Assembly: GCA_003762615.1 (NCBI GenBank)
Contig: RIAZ01000007.1
Location: forward strand, 109,064 to 173,063
DNA length: 64,000 nt
Direction: 5' to 3'
Source: Muribaculaceae bacterium Isolate-037 (Harlan)
GTDB taxonomy: Bacteria > Bacteroidota > Bacteroidia > Bacteroidales > Muribaculaceae
Below are positions 41,463-50,354 of this stretch, one piece after another; positions within the stretch are counted from its first letter, which is position 1, and every line of letters starts with the position of its first letter. Made by a program: the position numbers and the translations under genes. The notes under the pieces are model-generated. The model saw only the letters and a list, made by a program, of their open reading frames with translations, was not told the DNA's origin and did no database searches.

Positions 41463-42521
41463 CTACAAATGCCATTTAAGATCCGCGAATTGCGCGTAAT
41501 CAAAGCCCGCTGCCGGATCAAACGACAATCGTTCGGATTCAAGACGTATCGGAGTGACAAAATTATCCGAGAACACGCCACCCGTACCCAGTCCCTGCGG
41601 ACCCTTAGCACCTATAAATGCCGTCCACTGAGCTATGGCATTAAGACCCACATTTGATTCCAATGCCGACGTCACCCACCAACCTATACCGCGTTTCTGA
41701 GCAAGGTCAATCCAGTCTTCCGCACCGCTGAAACCTCCACAGAGTGCCGGCTTCAATATTATATATGCCGGACGTATCGAATCGAGTATCGCCATACGTT
41801 CGCCGGAAGTGCCCTTTCCTATCAGTTCCTCATCAAGAGCGATGGGCACCGGCGAGATTGTGCAAAGGAATGCCATCAGCTGAATATTGCCCGGAGGTAT
41901 CGGCTGCTCGATGGAATGCACTCCAAGGTCAGCGAGACGTTTAAGACGGGGGATCGCGTTATCCATTGAGAAACCACCGTTGGCATCCACCCTTATGGTA
42001 AGTTCAGACGGGCTGAAACGCCGGCGGATATACTCTATCATCTCCACCTCTCGTGCCCAGTCGATGGCTCCAATTTTCAATTTTATGCAGCGGAACCCTG
42101 CCCTCACCTTCTCATCTATCCTCTCGATCATCTTGTCGAAATCCCCCATCCATACAAGACCGTTTATCACGATCTCACTCTTCCCCTCTGTGAAGGTGGA
42201 TGGGTAATATATGCCTCGGCATCCGTTGGAGTAGTCAAGAAGTGCCTGCTCAAGTCCAAACTGTATGGAGGAATGGCGCGACAGATCGGTATGCTTGCCT
42301 ATGGCTACGTTGGCAAGGAGTTCCGTGAGTTTCCACACGTAATTTCCGTTTGCCTCCGGCGACAGACCGGGGAAAACGGCAGCCTCCCCTATTCCGAAAT
42401 GTTCGGGATCCTGCTCATCGAATATCTTAACGAGAAACGTAGGTTTCTCAGTCATGACGCCGCGCGACGTGCCTCCCGGCTCCTTAAAATGCAGCAGATA
42501 TGGTGCGAATGCAAATCGCAT
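41463..42521 (-). CDS. menC: o-Succinylbenzoate synthase
   Basis: Enolase-superfamily dehydratase that makes o-succinylbenzoate from SHCHC in menaquinone synthesis. The acid/base Lys pair motif KLKIG (CIKLKIGAIDW), the metal ligands in RVDANGGF, the Glu of SIEQPIPPG, ALDEELIG, and the final Lys in IILKPALCGG are visible, so all catalytic positions appear present. At 352 residues it is of normal length. The start is 2 bp from the menB stop, so menB-menC are tightly coupled. Confidence 0.95.
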   Translation of the reverse strand: MRFAFAPYLLHFKEPGGTSRGVMTEKPTFLVKIFDEQDPEHFGIGEAAVFPGLSPEANGNYVWKLTELLANVAIGKHTDLSRHSSIQFGLEQALLDYSNGCRGIYYPSTFTEGKSEIVINGLVWMGDFDKMIERIDEKVRAGFRCIKLKIGAIDWAREVEMIEYIRRRFSPSELTIRVDANGGFSMDNAIPRLKRLADLGVHSIEQPIPPGNIQLMAFLCTISPVPIALDEELIGKGTSGERMAILDSIRPAYIILKPALCGGFSGAEDWIDLAQKRGIGWWVTSALESNVGLNAIAQWTAFIGAKGPQGLGTGGVFSDNFVTPIRLESERLSFDPAAGFDYAQFADLKWHL

Positions 42522-42523
42522 GA

Positions 42524-43345
42524 TCAGGGGAATTTAGGGAATTGTTCGAAATCGGGATCTCTCTTCTCAAGAAAAGCATTCTTACCCTCCTGTGCCTCAT
42601 CCATCAGATAATACATCAGGGTGGCATCTCCGGCAAATTCCATGAGACCTCGCTGTCCGTCGAGTTCAGCATTAAGACCTCGCTTTATCATACGGATGGC
42701 AAGCGGGGAACGCATCATGATGGTGCGGCACCAGTCTACAACCTCATCCTCAAGTTTGTCAAATGGCACTACCTTGTTGACCATACCCATATCGAGTGCC
42801 TCCTCGGCAGTGTACTGACGGCATAGGAACCAGATCTCGCGAGCCTTCTTCTGCCCTACGCAACGCGCAAGATAGGAGGAACCGAATCCGGCATCAAAGC
42901 TACCCACTTTCGGACCTGTCTGACCGAAACGTGCATTATCGGAAGCGATTGAAAGGTCGCAAATCACGTTCAGCACATTGCCGCCGCCGATGGAATATCC
43001 GTTGACCATTGCAATGACCGGTTTCGGTAGCGAACGTATGGCATGATGAAGTTCAAGCACATTCAGACGTGGCACACCATCGGCATCCACATATCCGCCG
43101 CGCCCCTTGGCATGCTGGTCGCCGCCACTGCAGAAAGCCTTGTCGCCGGCACCGGTCAACACCACCACACGTATATCCTGACGCTCCCTACAGATAGCCA
43201 TAGCATCAAGCATCTCCTTATTCGTCAGCGGACGAAACGCATTATACACCTCCGGACGGTTAATCGTAATCTTCGCAATACCCTCAAATTCCTCAAACAG
43301 GATATCGGTATAGTCCTTTATCTTTTTCCAATTATACATATCCAT
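42524..43345 (-). CDS. menB: 1,4-Dihydroxy-2-naphthoyl-CoA synthase
   Basis: Crotonase-family enzyme that closes the naphthoate ring in menaquinone synthesis. Diagnostic blocks include [34 protein letters not shown] (oxyanion hole), and [20 protein letters not shown], which distinguishes MenB from other crotonases, followed by [20 protein letters not shown]. The 273-residue length is normal. It heads the menB-menC-menE set; menD and menF, often upstream in Bacteroidales, are not in this position, which is occupied by the Septu pair. Confidence 0.96.
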   Translation of the reverse strand: MDMYNWKKIKDYTDILFEEFEGIAKITINRPEVYNAFRPLTNKEMLDAMAICRERQDIRVVVLTGAGDKAFCSGGDQHAKGRGGYVDADGVPRLNVLELHHAIRSLPKPVIAMVNGYSIGGGNVLNVICDLSIASDNARFGQTGPKVGSFDAGFGSSYLARCVGQKKAREIWFLCRQYTAEEALDMGMVNKVVPFDKLEDEVVDWCRTIMMRSPLAIRMIKRGLNAELDGQRGLMEFAGDATLMYYLMDEAQEGKNAFLEKRDPDFEQFPKFP

Positions 43346-43357
43346 TTCTTTTAACTA

Positions 43358-43377
43358 TCGAAGTCTCCAAAACTTCA
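43358..43377. repeat. Dispersed GAAGTC/AACTTCA inverted repeat, copy 3
   Basis: Imperfect copy of the element at 1637-1657, located over the predicted menB transcript start. Confidence 0.4.
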
Positions 43378-43381
43378 TCTG

Positions 43382-43389
43382 CAAAATTA
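43382..43389 (-). promoter_or_regulatory. -7 element of menB
   Basis: TAATTTTG on the minus strand matches TAnnTTTG; transcript start predicted near 43375, leader about 30 nt. Confidence 0.5.
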
Positions 43390-43473
43390 ATAAAAATCCA
43401 TCACAATACATTTCCCTCCACAAAGATAATTACATAACCGACACAACAAGACAGCATTATTTATAGATGGGTC

Positions 43474-44292
43474 TTAAGACAATTTCTGTTTGCTTAGCGA
43501 ACGAATTTTTTTTGTCAGATAATAGATTGCGATACCCCTGAATTCCATATAAGCCTCGTATGTCTTTTGTGTTCCATCAAGTGGAGACACATAGGAATAT
43601 GGAATGGTCTTGTTTTCATATTGTCTCAATATCTTTTCCAACCATTCTATCGTCACTTTATTCTTTTTCTCTCTGATTTTCATCGATTGAATAATACCCT
43701 TGACAACACTGATTCGTGATTCCCGTAATGTAGGATGATTCAGGTTGAGTATATTGTCATTGCTATTGTAGCACTTGTCTCCGCATCCTCCAATTTCCGT
43801 CATGATTGTTTCGTCAGATGAGATAATAGCACCTGCACGCGGATCTTTTGTATTTGTGATATAGCTAAGTGTTTTCTCTATATCCGAAGAGAGCGGCGAA
43901 AAATGTATCATACGATTTTTCTTACGAGAATCGCAATGCATTGACTTTTCAATAGATATTCCCGGGATTCTTTTTACTGACCCCGGACAACATACCACAA
44001 GATTATGATAATCCATACGTCCTAAGGCGTCTGTGTCTGCAAATGCATTCTGTGGAATAATATGCTCTATCTTTGAAGTTTCAGGCACGTATGAATCTGT
44101 TTGTCCCATTTTTGAATCCCGACAAGGGATTCTACGCCCGCAATAGGCGCATACAAATCCCTGGTCGCGCAGCAACGATAGTCGTAACGCTTCTTTAGAT
44201 TCTGCATCGGCTGAGTCATAATCAGCTTGTGGCTGCAGACGATGATATGTCCATTCCGAAGGCTCTTGTCCCTTAATTATCCTCTTCATCAT
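43474..44292 (-). CDS. ptuB: HNH endonuclease, Septu PtuB-like
   Basis: Effector of a Septu-type anti-phage pair, 272 residues. It is an HNH nuclease of the family found with Septu ATPases and some retrons (TIGR02646-like): zinc-knuckle CAYCGRRIPC (Cys48, Cys51), then KIEHIIPQNAF (His77) and MDYHNLVVCCPG (His96-Asn97). The N-terminal MMKRIIKGQEPSEW matches the typical opening of this family. The gene overlaps its ATPase partner by 20 bp. DNA or RNA cleavage upon infection is the expected outcome. No reverse transcriptase or retron RNA is present nearby, so this is the plain two-gene form. Confidence 0.87.
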   Translation of the reverse strand: MMKRIIKGQEPSEWTYHRLQPQADYDSADAESKEALRLSLLRDQGFVCAYCGRRIPCRDSKMGQTDSYVPETSKIEHIIPQNAFADTDALGRMDYHNLVVCCPGSVKRIPGISIEKSMHCDSRKKNRMIHFSPLSSDIEKTLSYITNTKDPRAGAIISSDETIMTEIGGCGDKCYNSNDNILNLNHPTLRESRISVVKGIIQSMKIREKKNKVTIEWLEKILRQYENKTIPYSYVSPLDGTQKTYEAYMEFRGIAIYYLTKKIRSLSKQKLS

Positions 44293-45598
44293 CCAATTCG
44301 TTGATTGAAATCATTGTCTCTGCCTCAATCAGGTCAGGAAGCGAATCCCCGTATTTCTCACGCATTCTGCCGAGAATCCGGCGAGCTTCCCGATTACTCC
44401 CAGCCTCTATGAGATCAAATAAATTGAGAAGCTCACATTCAGTTTCCGCATTTCTCGTGCGGAGGTTTAGCAATTGAAGAATCGAATTAACATCGCGTCC
44501 GAATGTGGGAAGGGTATGAGCCACAATGCCATCATCATTATGTTTTAGAAAAAGAACTTGATCACTATCGTTATTCTCAACTCCACTCATTACAAGCGGA
44601 GAATGAGTGGTAGCAATAAACTGAATTTTTGGGAAAGCATGTTTAAGAGCTTTTATGACCGTTGACTGTAAAGAGGGATGAAGATGCATGTCTATCTCAT
44701 CAATAAGCACCACACCATGAGTCTGGCGCGGTGCGTCTTTGCCATAAATCTCTCCATTTAGCAACAATGCACGGAAGGCAATGTTAATGACGATATCCAG
44801 CAGACGCAAGTATCCGTCAGGAAGAATATCATACGTTACCCTCTCCCCGGACTTGTATACCACAAAAATTTCATTTAATGACACTACCGGAATCACTTCC
44901 GAAATTATATCGCATCCTTCCGGACCAAGTGCATTGACAACCGACTCTTTGACCCCTTCCAGTTCCCAAACCCTTTGATGTGTCTCGGCAAGCATTTTTA
45001 TACGTTGCCACCATTGCACACCATATCCGCCTCCTGTCAGCGCATTATTATAACCTAAAGTGCATTTAGGCTTTAGAGATAAGAAGCGATTCCCTTTTAC
45101 GGGTCGTGCTGTATGGGTATAGATTGTGGAAATTGAGTCAAATAGTGGGAGTGGAGCTGTCCGTGTGTAGATTTTCCCTTCCTCTCCAATTGTGTATAAA
45201 TTGCTCATCAATCCACGTCCCAAGTCTCTCAATGGCTTAATCCCCTCAAGTATGTTTCGTGATTTAGGACTATTCTTCCGTATATATAACTTTTCTCCAA
45301 GCAAATATTCACTATCTTGAAAGAGTTCCGGATAGAATGAAAAATCAATTTGGATAGGTTTTTCTGTAATGGTATAATCACTGACTTCCACACGTCGGAA
45401 GTCGGCATTGTCAGGGGATTGCCACAATGTATTTTCATCGCTGAATCCACTAAAGAAAGAACTGAGCGCAAATCTTGCTGCCCGAAGCAAAGAAGTTTTG
45501 CCGGAGGCATTATCGCCTACGATAAGATTAAATCCGGAAGCAAACTGAATATCAATCTTGTCGTAACATCTAAAACCGGAAAGCGAAATAGTTTTCAT
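44273..45598 (-). CDS. ptuA: AAA ATPase, Septu PtuA-like
   Basis: ATPase sensor/regulator of the Septu pair, 441 residues from the ATG at 45598. Walker A GDNASGKTS is at ~28-36, an extended middle domain follows, then VVLIDEIDMHLHPSLQ (Walker B) and FIATTHSPLVM (switch). The ABC signature is present in degenerate form (DILPDGYLRLLDIV). An ATG at 45607 is in frame but falls next to the -7 promoter element, so MKTISLSGFRCYD is taken as the start. In Septu, PtuA oligomers hold PtuB inactive until infection (established for the system). A/T-rich composition fits acquisition by transfer. Confidence 0.88.
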   Translation of the reverse strand: MKTISLSGFRCYDKIDIQFASGFNLIVGDNASGKTSLLRAARFALSSFFSGFSDENTLWQSPDNADFRRVEVSDYTITEKPIQIDFSFYPELFQDSEYLLGEKLYIRKNSPKSRNILEGIKPLRDLGRGLMSNLYTIGEEGKIYTRTAPLPLFDSISTIYTHTARPVKGNRFLSLKPKCTLGYNNALTGGGYGVQWWQRIKMLAETHQRVWELEGVKESVVNALGPEGCDIISEVIPVVSLNEIFVVYKSGERVTYDILPDGYLRLLDIVINIAFRALLLNGEIYGKDAPRQTHGVVLIDEIDMHLHPSLQSTVIKALKHAFPKIQFIATTHSPLVMSGVENNDSDQVLFLKHNDDGIVAHTLPTFGRDVNSILQLLNLRTRNAETECELLNLFDLIEAGSNREARRILGRMREKYGDSLPDLIEAETMISINELDDEEDN

Positions 45599-45604
45599 AC
45601 CACA

Positions 45605-45636
45605 CAAATTTATGCAAATTTATTAAAAGCCTCAAA
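45605..45636 (-). promoter_or_regulatory. ptuA promoter
   Basis: Minus strand: TTTG (45636-45633), 20 bp, TAAATTTG (45612-45605), a full consensus promoter. The predicted transcript start falls at or next to the ATG at 45598, so the message may be leaderless. A second TAAATTTG lies at 45622-45615 but with poor spacing. Confidence 0.65.
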
Positions 45637-45830
45637 TATATCCAACTTTTCCATATAAAAGTTAGGTGATTTTTTGAGATATGAAGTCTAAGACCATATC
45701 TCTCAAAAAATGAATCTGTAACCATTTCATAAATGACAATATAGCTTAAATGCAGTAAAGCCGTAAAGCAAAATAGAAGCTGAACGAATAAAATATCTGA
45801 AAAAATCTTGACATAGAGAATTAAAAATAG

Positions 45831-45838
45831 TAAATTTG
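45831..45838 (+). promoter_or_regulatory. -7 element of the DUF4595-like gene
   Basis: TAAATTTG on the plus strand, with TTG about 22 bp upstream; transcript start near 45845, leader about 80 nt. Confidence 0.55.
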
Positions 45839-45874
45839 CAACAATTATTAAGACATTGATAGATTTTGCAAACA

Positions 45875-45895
45875 TTGAAGTTTAGATAGCTTCAA
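45875..45895. repeat. Dispersed TTGAAGTT/GCTTCAA inverted repeat, copy 4
   Basis: Same arrangement as copy 1, here in the 5' leader of the following gene. Confidence 0.45.
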
Positions 45896-45926
45896 CTTTT
45901 CACATCATAATATAAAACCATTATTT

Positions 45927-46895
45927 ATGCAGAAAATCTTTACTTTAGTAGCTATTATGGGCGCCGGATTCGGATTGGCATCAGCCCAGCAGAATGGATC
46001 GCAGGTGAATGTGGGCAACTCTTTTCCCGGTAAATTTGTGACGGGAATCACAATGGATGAAGGTTATGGATCAAGTGCAAATTCCGTGCTCAACTATAAT
46101 GATGCCCGTCAACTCATCTCTGTAGATAATAACTATGGAAATTTTTATACAGAACGTATAGAATTTGGCTACACAGGCGGTACTATCGACGGTCGCACAT
46201 ACGACATGACAATATCTGAAATAGATGAGGATGACGAAATAATGATCTACATCAAGATAGAGAATGGCGTAGCCGTATCTGCCTATTCAATAAGCAAGGA
46301 TACGTATGAGACCGAGACAGAAGACTGGTCGTTCGCATACGACAAAGAGGGTCATCTGACAGAGGTGAAACGCAGTCAGGATGACTCCAATTCAACCATC
46401 ACATTAGAATATAAGGATGGAGCCGTAATCAGTGTCACTTCCGTAGAAAACGATCTGGAAGATAACACCACCGAGACCTCAGTTTCCACATTCACATATA
46501 ACGACATGTTGGAAAATACATGCGGACTCATGCTATTCGACGGCTTGTATAATGCAGATCTTGACGAGATGGATGTGGCATACATGGCAGGGGTACTCGG
46601 AAAACCGGCACGTTATCTCCCCAACTCTTGCAAGGACGAAGAAGACACGGTAAATTTCCAATGGACATTCACCTCTGACGGATACGTAGAAAGCCTGATA
46701 ATGACGTGTGATGATGAAAAAGAGACCGCCAACTTCAAATGGGGTACCACTTCCGGAGTAAATGACATAACCATTGACAACGAGAACGGCTCTCAAGTAT
46801 GGTACGATCTTCAGGGAGTACGCCGTCAGGGACCCACAAAAGGACTCAACATAGTACGCGATGCCGACGGCACAGTACGCAAAGTCATGCTCTAA
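45927..46895 (+). CDS. Secreted DUF4595-like protein
   Basis: 322-residue exported protein with a signal peptide (~1-20, ending ASAQQ). The body is made of antiparallel strand repeats typical of DUF4595/RHS-like Bacteroidetes surface proteins, with motifs such as FTYNDMLENTCGL, DGHLTEVKRS-like and YDKEGHLTEV. The last ~45 residues, beginning ATSGVNDIT-like and reading VWYDLQGVRRQGP, match the short C-terminal anchor/sorting domain frequent in secreted proteins of this order. Function and ligand are unknown. It is followed by copy 1 of an 81-bp repeat that also follows the 1526-residue secreted protein gene. Confidence 0.7.
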   Translation: MQKIFTLVAIMGAGFGLASAQQNGSQVNVGNSFPGKFVTGITMDEGYGSSANSVLNYNDARQLISVDNNYGNFYTERIEFGYTGGTIDGRTYDMTISEIDEDDEIMIYIKIENGVAVSAYSISKDTYETETEDWSFAYDKEGHLTEVKRSQDDSNSTITLEYKDGAVISVTSVENDLEDNTTETSVSTFTYNDMLENTCGLMLFDGLYNADLDEMDVAYMAGVLGKPARYLPNSCKDEEDTVNFQWTFTSDGYVESLIMTCDDEKETANFKWGTTSGVNDITIDNENGSQVWYDLQGVRRQGPTKGLNIVRDADGTVRKVML

Positions 46896-46955
46896 ATCCG
46901 ATACCTACATCACTCCGAATCGGATATAATCAGCAATCTGAAAAAGACACAGTCA

Positions 46956-47036
46956 TCACCCTATACAACACAACGAAAGTGGTCGCCCCGGCTTGGAGCG
47001 ACCACTTTCCACATAGACTTAGAACGTAGCAGAACA
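46956..47036 (+). repeat. 81-bp dispersed repeat, copy 1
   Basis: Aligns with 58500-58580 over 81 bp with seven mismatches by eye and no gaps. Its core is a hairpin GAAAGTGGTC / GACCACTTTC with an 11-12-nt loop, which could terminate transcription, but the conserved flanks extend about 18 bp on the left and 32 bp on the right. It starts 60 bp after a gene for a secreted protein. Confidence 0.85.
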
Positions 47037-47191
47037 AAGACATAACGTCTCTTTATCATTAGTTTTTTGCCTTTCCTCTGCCAGATGCAAAGTATATTCT
47101 TCAAACAGGTCATTTCCATCGGTATCTTCCACGATGTGACCAATTTAATGTCAATTGTCAGTTGTCGTTTATTGAATAAGATTCCTAAGGA

Positions 47192-47803
47192 TTATATTTT
47201 ATAGAATCTGCCGTCGCCTTTGAGTTCGTAGTTGCAACCATCGCTTCCATGCCATGATTTTTCGCCGAGTATGCCTGTCTCTTCTGTGACGGTCACTCCA
47301 TTGGGAAGCTTGTAAGTCTTTCGTCCAAACGTATCCTTTTTAGCTGAACTTCCAGATCCGGGACTTATGAATTGGAATACGACCCACAATATCAACCCTC
47401 CCACTAAGACAAATACCACAATATTGGTGAGCATAATGGCGACTATGGTTCCTGCTCCCACCAGGAAGAGCACATACAGCGTGCGCCAGACCCTTACATT
47501 TGTGGCAGTCATTACGGTGAAGTTCTGGCGCAGAAGCTGCACGATACAATAAATGTTGTAGAGTGCAACAATGGACAGACCTATGCCGAGGACTGTCTCT
47601 TGTGTGCTTTTTTTCGCCCAGATAGTGCTTATCAAAGCAATACCCATCACCACGATAAACGTGATTGTGGCTGAGTAGACAACCAGTCCGGAAGAGAGAT
47701 AGGGTCCTGTGACGTGTTTGTCGAAAATTTTACTGTCGATTGTTGTGAGTGGATTTACAATCCAGCGCTTGAGAAACCAAGGGCGTGCTTCATTTGTTTC
47801 CAT
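47192..47803 (-). CDS. Small membrane protein of the tubulin-like cluster
   Basis: 203 residues, unrecognised. Four hydrophobic helices (~37-62, ~70-92, ~100-120, ~122-143) follow a cytosolic N-terminal segment (WFLKRWIVNPLTTIDSKIFD). The C-terminal ~55 residues form a small beta-rich domain (YKLPNGVTVTEETGILGEK, then WHGSDGCNYELKGDGRFYKI). Last gene of the one-strand cluster 47-57.7 kb, 79 bp after the PEGA gene; membership in the same transcript is likely but not proven. Confidence 0.7.
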   Translation of the reverse strand: METNEARPWFLKRWIVNPLTTIDSKIFDKHVTGPYLSSGLVVYSATITFIVVMGIALISTIWAKKSTQETVLGIGLSIVALYNIYCIVQLLRQNFTVMTATNVRVWRTLYVLFLVGAGTIVAIMLTNIVVFVLVGGLILWVVFQFISPGSGSSAKKDTFGRKTYKLPNGVTVTEETGILGEKSWHGSDGCNYELKGDGRFYKI

Positions 47804-47882
47804 TGTAAAAATATTTTTAGGTTAATGAAAAAGTGAATAATTTGCTGTAGTTAATATTTTGCGGAGAACCCAATCCAAGACG

Positions 47883-48668
47883 TTATCTAAGATTTATCAC
47901 AGTGTCAGATTTGCACTCCAAAGTTTTCTTCATGAGCTTGCCATTGATTAGGCATTCCACCTCATGCTTCCCTCGAGTTGTGCGTTTCTCATAAGGAGCC
48001 GAAAGCGATTCCTTGTCAAACAGGATCCGGCTACCCTTCGGTGCTGTAAAACGTACAGTCACCAATCGTTCCGCAATACTTCTCGACAACTCAAATTCCA
48101 ACTTCAGTGATTCTGTTGAATCAACCTTTAATGGTTTTCGTAAAGTCTGATACCCATATTTCGATATAACTATCTTATGGATACCCGGTAACAATTCCAC
48201 CTCACATGGAGTGCGTCCCAAATCCTTTCCGTCAACATTAATCTCAGCAACTGAAGGACGTGATTCCATCAACACTGTAGCCGTATTCTTACTCGCCACC
48301 ACATTCAAATAATAGACACCACCTCTTTGCAATGGTCTGTCATTGTCCCATAATAAAACTTCCGTTAAAGCATACTTCTCATGCCGGATTGTGAGCGTTT
48401 TCTTTGGTTTAGCCGGAGGGAATAGATATATCACCGACTTACCGTCTACAATCTCAGTCTTGGATATGAGATCTGACTCAAGTTCCAGATTCCCTACATT
48501 ACAATCAACAATAATCTTGACTGAGCTCTCGCCATTGTTGTCAGAAGGCCAGAACACGGAATCCTCACCCATACCTGAAAATTTGAATCCGTCTGCACCA
48601 AGGGTCTGTGCAGACAGATTCAAATTAATTGTAATAAAGGATATTATCAGTGCGACCAGATATTTCAT
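47883..48668 (-). CDS. Secreted PEGA-domain protein
   Basis: 261 residues with a signal peptide (to ~20, LNLSAQ). Two beta-sandwich parts: residues ~25-125 resemble the N-terminal domain of the neighbouring 530-residue protein (VKIIVDCNVGNLELESDLIS), and ~130-185 is a clear PEGA domain (SVAEINVDGKDLGRTPCEVE, then GIHKIVISKYGYQTLRKPLK). A further PEGA-like repeat may end the protein (RILFDKESLSAPYEKRTTRG). PEGA domains are extracytoplasmic, often surface-linked. It overlaps the upstream gene by 4 bp (ATGA). Confidence 0.82.
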   Translation of the reverse strand: MKYLVALIISFITINLNLSAQTLGADGFKFSGMGEDSVFWPSDNNGESSVKIIVDCNVGNLELESDLISKTEIVDGKSVIYLFPPAKPKKTLTIRHEKYALTEVLLWDNDRPLQRGGVYYLNVVASKNTATVLMESRPSVAEINVDGKDLGRTPCEVELLPGIHKIVISKYGYQTLRKPLKVDSTESLKLEFELSRSIAERLVTVRFTAPKGSRILFDKESLSAPYEKRTTRGKHEVECLINGKLMKKTLECKSDTVINLR

Positions 48669-50257
48669 ATCACCACGCCAATTGAGATATTTAGATTGGT
48701 AAAGAAAGGAGTGATCTTCTTCCCAAGTATAGCATTATAACCAAATCCGAAATATACTTTTTTAAATACCGAGAAACCGATGCCGGCATCAAGATCCACG
48801 CCTCTGTATTTCCCGACAGGATCATAATGAGTATCGTGCTGCTCCCCATCCTTGTTGACGGTATATCCTGCACTTTCATATTCTCCATATCCTACGCCAA
48901 GATTGACATAAAACCAATTGTTGGGGTTATATACTCCACCGATTGCCCCATAATATGATTTTATACCAAACAGATAGTATTCTGCACCTCGGTGCTCATT
49001 CTTACTCATGGTGTCAGGTTTCTTTGTTATTGCAAAATTGGTGCCTCCCGCTGCATACAGCCCCCATACAGAACGTAGATACGCCACGAAAAGTCCTAAA
49101 GGTGCACGCAGTGAACCCCTGTATGCCACAATGGTCTTGCCATAGCCGGCACGCTCAAGCTCATAATTGAAAGATCGGCTTTCATTAGAGCCAATATGAA
49201 TAGTATTATAAATCGGTTCTGACATATACGACTCCACTGCCACCTCATAATCTCCATACAATCCATCAAAGAGATGCTTCGTATCGCGTTTACCATGGTG
49301 AGTATCCACAACATATTTTGTTGTGTCTGAATCGTAAAGTGGCTTAATCGATATCTTTGTACGACGCCCCGGAACAGCGGATTTCGCACGTATTAAGACA
49401 GCTCCGGTGAAACGTATCGAATGGTTGATATTTGGATTATCATCATCTGCCGTGATTATCATTGATATTGGAGAATAATTGAGTTGACTGCCATTTACAC
49501 TACGATAAGGTGCGGTGGCGGTCAATTGATGCAGTCCATAATCGACAATACCTTTGTAAGGAAGACTTACTGATTCATCATCTATTGTAGCTGTTGCATC
49601 AGGCATGTCTGTTCGGATACGTATGTTAGACATACCGGCTCTCAAAGAGGAAGCTATCTGCTTCGTCTCATTTTCACTGACATTCACGACAGTGTCGGTA
49701 TATAGAAATCCCGGCTTACGGAAAGATATGGTGTGCTCTTCATTTGCAAAGACCACATCTTCCAAGGGCTGATCGGACGTTACACCGAGTTCAACCCCAT
49801 CTACAAGCACTTGTGCTCCGGCAGGGTAACTGCTGATCTTTATCGCGCCTTGTGGTGCATTCGCATCATGATGTCTTTCTATAATCACCTGATATGCCTC
49901 GCCACCTTTAAGTGGCTGTTGTTCTGCGAGAAGATCAAGCTTCAATTTTCCCTCTCTACCGGCATCAATTATGACATGATTCCTCTTCTTATCATTGCCA
50001 ACCTTTGCAAAAAACTCATATCTACCGATTTCATGATCAACTTCTCCTATTACGACATCCGGATTGCTGATTGTCACGTTAGGTGCGTTCAATTCGACAA
50101 TTATCTTTGCCACACCATCTTTCGTCCCGACATTAATAAAATCAGCCTTGGGCACCGAACCAACATGTTTCAAAGGAGATTTTATTTCCAAACGTTGTGC
50201 ATTAACGCACACCCCGCCTATCAACATGGCGAAAACTATTATAAAAACGTTTCTCAT
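48665..50257 (-). CDS. PEGA-domain protein with C-terminal membrane barrel
   Basis: 530 residues with a signal peptide (to ~20, GGVCVNAQ). The same N-terminal domain as its downstream neighbour (~25-125) is followed by PEGA units at ~140-195 (ISSYPAGAQVLVDGVELG, FRKPGFLYTDTVVNVSENE) and more degenerate ones at ~215-370. The last ~150 residues contain alternating aromatic strands (WFYVNLGVGYGEYES, FGFGYNAILGKKITPFF) that suggest an outer-membrane beta-barrel or a surface-exposed sheet. Probably an outer-membrane component of the cluster. Function unknown. Confidence 0.8.
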   Translation of the reverse strand: MRNVFIIVFAMLIGGVCVNAQRLEIKSPLKHVGSVPKADFINVGTKDGVAKIIVELNAPNVTISNPDVVIGEVDHEIGRYEFFAKVGNDKKRNHVIIDAGREGKLKLDLLAEQQPLKGGEAYQVIIERHHDANAPQGAIKISSYPAGAQVLVDGVELGVTSDQPLEDVVFANEEHTISFRKPGFLYTDTVVNVSENETKQIASSLRAGMSNIRIRTDMPDATATIDDESVSLPYKGIVDYGLHQLTATAPYRSVNGSQLNYSPISMIITADDDNPNINHSIRFTGAVLIRAKSAVPGRRTKISIKPLYDSDTTKYVVDTHHGKRDTKHLFDGLYGDYEVAVESYMSEPIYNTIHIGSNESRSFNYELERAGYGKTIVAYRGSLRAPLGLFVAYLRSVWGLYAAGGTNFAITKKPDTMSKNEHRGAEYYLFGIKSYYGAIGGVYNPNNWFYVNLGVGYGEYESAGYTVNKDGEQHDTHYDPVGKYRGVDLDAGIGFSVFKKVYFGFGYNAILGKKITPFFTNLNISIGVVI

Positions 50258-50354
50258 ATATGATGTAATGATTAGTCGAGCGATGCAAACCGCTCCATGT
50301 TAATTGTAAAACTACTTTAAATTATTGTATTGAAAGTGTCTAACCTTCATTAAA

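Larger units (their letters stand above)
45599..45926. other. Divergent intergenic region, ptuA / DUF4595-like gene
   Basis: A/T-rich, about 328 bp, with both promoters: the ptuA promoter at 45605-45636 (minus) and the -7 element TAAATTTG at 45831-45838 (plus). A minus-strand frame at 45570-45875 reads as a hydrophobic 101-residue protein, but it runs across both promoters into ptuA and is probably not a gene. Copy 4 of the TTGAAGTT/AACTTCAA inverted repeat lies at 45875-45895, in the leader of the plus-strand gene. Confidence 0.6.

Noticed and set aside
43474..45607. Retron rather than Septu
   Set aside because: The HNH family also occurs with retrons, but no reverse transcriptase frame or msr/msd-like RNA lies near it.
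45570..45875. 101-codon hydrophobic frame upstream of and overlapping ptuA
   Set aside because: Crosses two good promoters and runs into the ptuA start; hydrophobic residues are expected from A/T-rich intergenic sequence. A small membrane partner of Septu is not excluded but not supported.
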